From assembly GCF_017744255.1 (NCBI RefSeq), contig NZ_JAGHQP010000001.1, forward strand, positions 390,684 to 454,683: a DNA stretch of 64,000 bases, read 5' to 3'. The DNA is from Brevundimonas sp. A19_0 (GTDB lineage: Bacteria; Pseudomonadota; Alphaproteobacteria; Caulobacterales; Caulobacteraceae). Shown here piece after piece: positions 63,624 to 64,000 of this stretch (its first letter is position 1; each line of letters begins with the position of its first letter). A program made the translations under genes and the position numbers. The notes beneath the pieces are model-generated. The model did no database searches. It was given only the letters and a program-made list of their open reading frames with translations, and was not told the DNA's origin.

Positions 63624-64000
63624 TCAGGAAGGACGGATGTTGATGGTCGCGCGCCGGTTCAGCGGCTCACGGACACCGTCAGCGGTCGGACGGGCCAGGT
63701 CGTTTTCACCACGACCCTCGACCGAGATGGCGCCACCCGAGACACCGCGCGCCACCAGGGCGTCGGCGACCGTGCGGGCCCGGCGGTTCGACAGGCCGAC
63801 GTTGTAGCTGGCCGAACCCGAGGTGTCGGCGTGACCGACGACCACGACGCGCGCGGCACGACCCGACTGGGCGTACTGGGCGGCCTGGGCGATGACCGAC
63901 TGGGCTTCCGACGACAGGGCGGTCGAATCCCACTCGAAGTACACCACGAACTCACGCGCCGGCACCGGCGGAGGCGGCGCGTGAGTTCGTGGTGTACTTC
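63624..64000 (-). CDS. OmpA-family outer-membrane/peptidoglycan-binding protein (C-terminal part)
   Basis: The visible part is the OmpA peptidoglycan-binding domain: FVVYFEWDSTALSSEAQ, HADTSGSASYNVGLSNRRA (the NxxLSxxRA peptidoglycan contact), and GRGENDLARPTADGVREPLNRR at the end. A Pro-rich linker (PPPVP) precedes it, typical of Caulobacteraceae OmpA-like proteins with an N-terminal barrel. The start lies outside the window. Bases beyond about 63960 are a perfect inverted copy of the coding sequence and may be an artefact, so the frame there should not be trusted. Confidence 0.8.
   Translation of the reverse strand, partial: STPRTHAPPPPVPAREFVVYFEWDSTALSSEAQSVIAQAAQYAQSGRAARVVVVGHADTSGSASYNVGLSNRRARTVADALVARGVSGGAISVEGRGENDLARPTADGVREPLNRRATINIRPS
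63936..64000. repeat. Perfect 25-base inverted repeat at the window edge
   Basis: Bases 63936-63960 and 63976-64000 are exact reverse complements around a 15-base loop. The left arm is coding sequence for AREFVVYF of the OmpA-family gene. The right arm ends exactly at the window edge, so its true length is unknown. A fold-back assembly chimera is the simplest explanation. Confidence 0.8.

Overview
ORGANISM. The window is GC-rich, densely packed chromosomal DNA whose gene content, alphaproteobacterial protein signatures and promoter style point to Caulobacteraceae, most likely Brevundimonas (inference; no 16S gene is present). Supporting signs are a DnaG primase without zinc cysteines, HWE-family histidine kinases, a GreA beginning MEKVPM, two GGAAC-N16/17-CGTT promoters of the alphaproteobacterial general-stress sigma factor (EcfG/SigT), and a nadABC operon behind paired palindromes of NadQ-operator type. 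I saw no tRNA, rRNA, CRISPR array, insertion sequence or prophage. This is mostly core chromosome.

LAYOUT. 1-2.2 kb: end of a serine hydrolase, then an alkylation-repair pair: an Ada/AlkA fusion that has lost its glycosylase core, and ogt. 2.2-6.8 kb: NAD biosynthesis operon nadA-(37-aa ORF)-M50 protease-nadB-nadC, largely joined by stop/start overlaps. 6.8-16.7 kb: envelope and signalling genes: two SleB-type wall hydrolases, a stress-promoter lipoprotein, a hybrid histidine kinase, Dps, an HWE kinase with a receiver-only regulator, and trxB. 16.7-23.7 kb: small glycine-zipper and membrane proteins, a DUF389 protein, ELM1-like protein, greA, a TPR protein, GST, an M50-like protein, and a GST gene remnant. 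23.7-31 kb: carB and carA separated by an RraB-like protein, a HAD hydrolase, an SDR and an orphan. 31-36.2 kb: patatin lipoprotein, dnaG, rpoD. 36.2-39.4 kb: overlapping bphO-bphP photoreceptor operon and a DUF1428 protein. 39.6-47.2 kb: DEAD-box helicase, Mpo1-like protein, 3D-domain protein, I42-like inhibitor, nitroreductase, S1/P1 nuclease, trmJ-like methyltransferase, sirtuin. 47.3-52.8 kb: both enzymes of glutathione-dependent formaldehyde oxidation (frmA, S-formylglutathione hydrolase) with an M28 peptidase, a VOC protein and an AGCS symporter between them. 52.8-57.4 kb: a low-GC orphan lipoprotein, superoxide dismutase, an MBL-fold lipoprotein, rpsD with a strikingly structured 3' region, and three small lipoproteins. 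57.4-64 kb: thioesterase-grxD, AKR, bolA, GNAT, an Ntn amidohydrolase, radC, map, a CinA-like protein, and an OmpA-family gene running off the window.

HOW THEY FIT TOGETHER. The clearest functional units are quinolinate-based NAD synthesis, carbamoyl phosphate synthesis, biliverdin production with its phytochrome, formaldehyde detoxification, and an iron-sulfur/redox neighbourhood (grxD, bolA). The items most worth a second look are the deleted AlkA core, the protease and micro-ORF inside the nad operon, the two stress promoters, the GST remnant, the hairpin array after rpsD, the atypical orphan lipoprotein, and a perfect 25-bp inverted repeat at the right-hand edge that may be an assembly fold-back.
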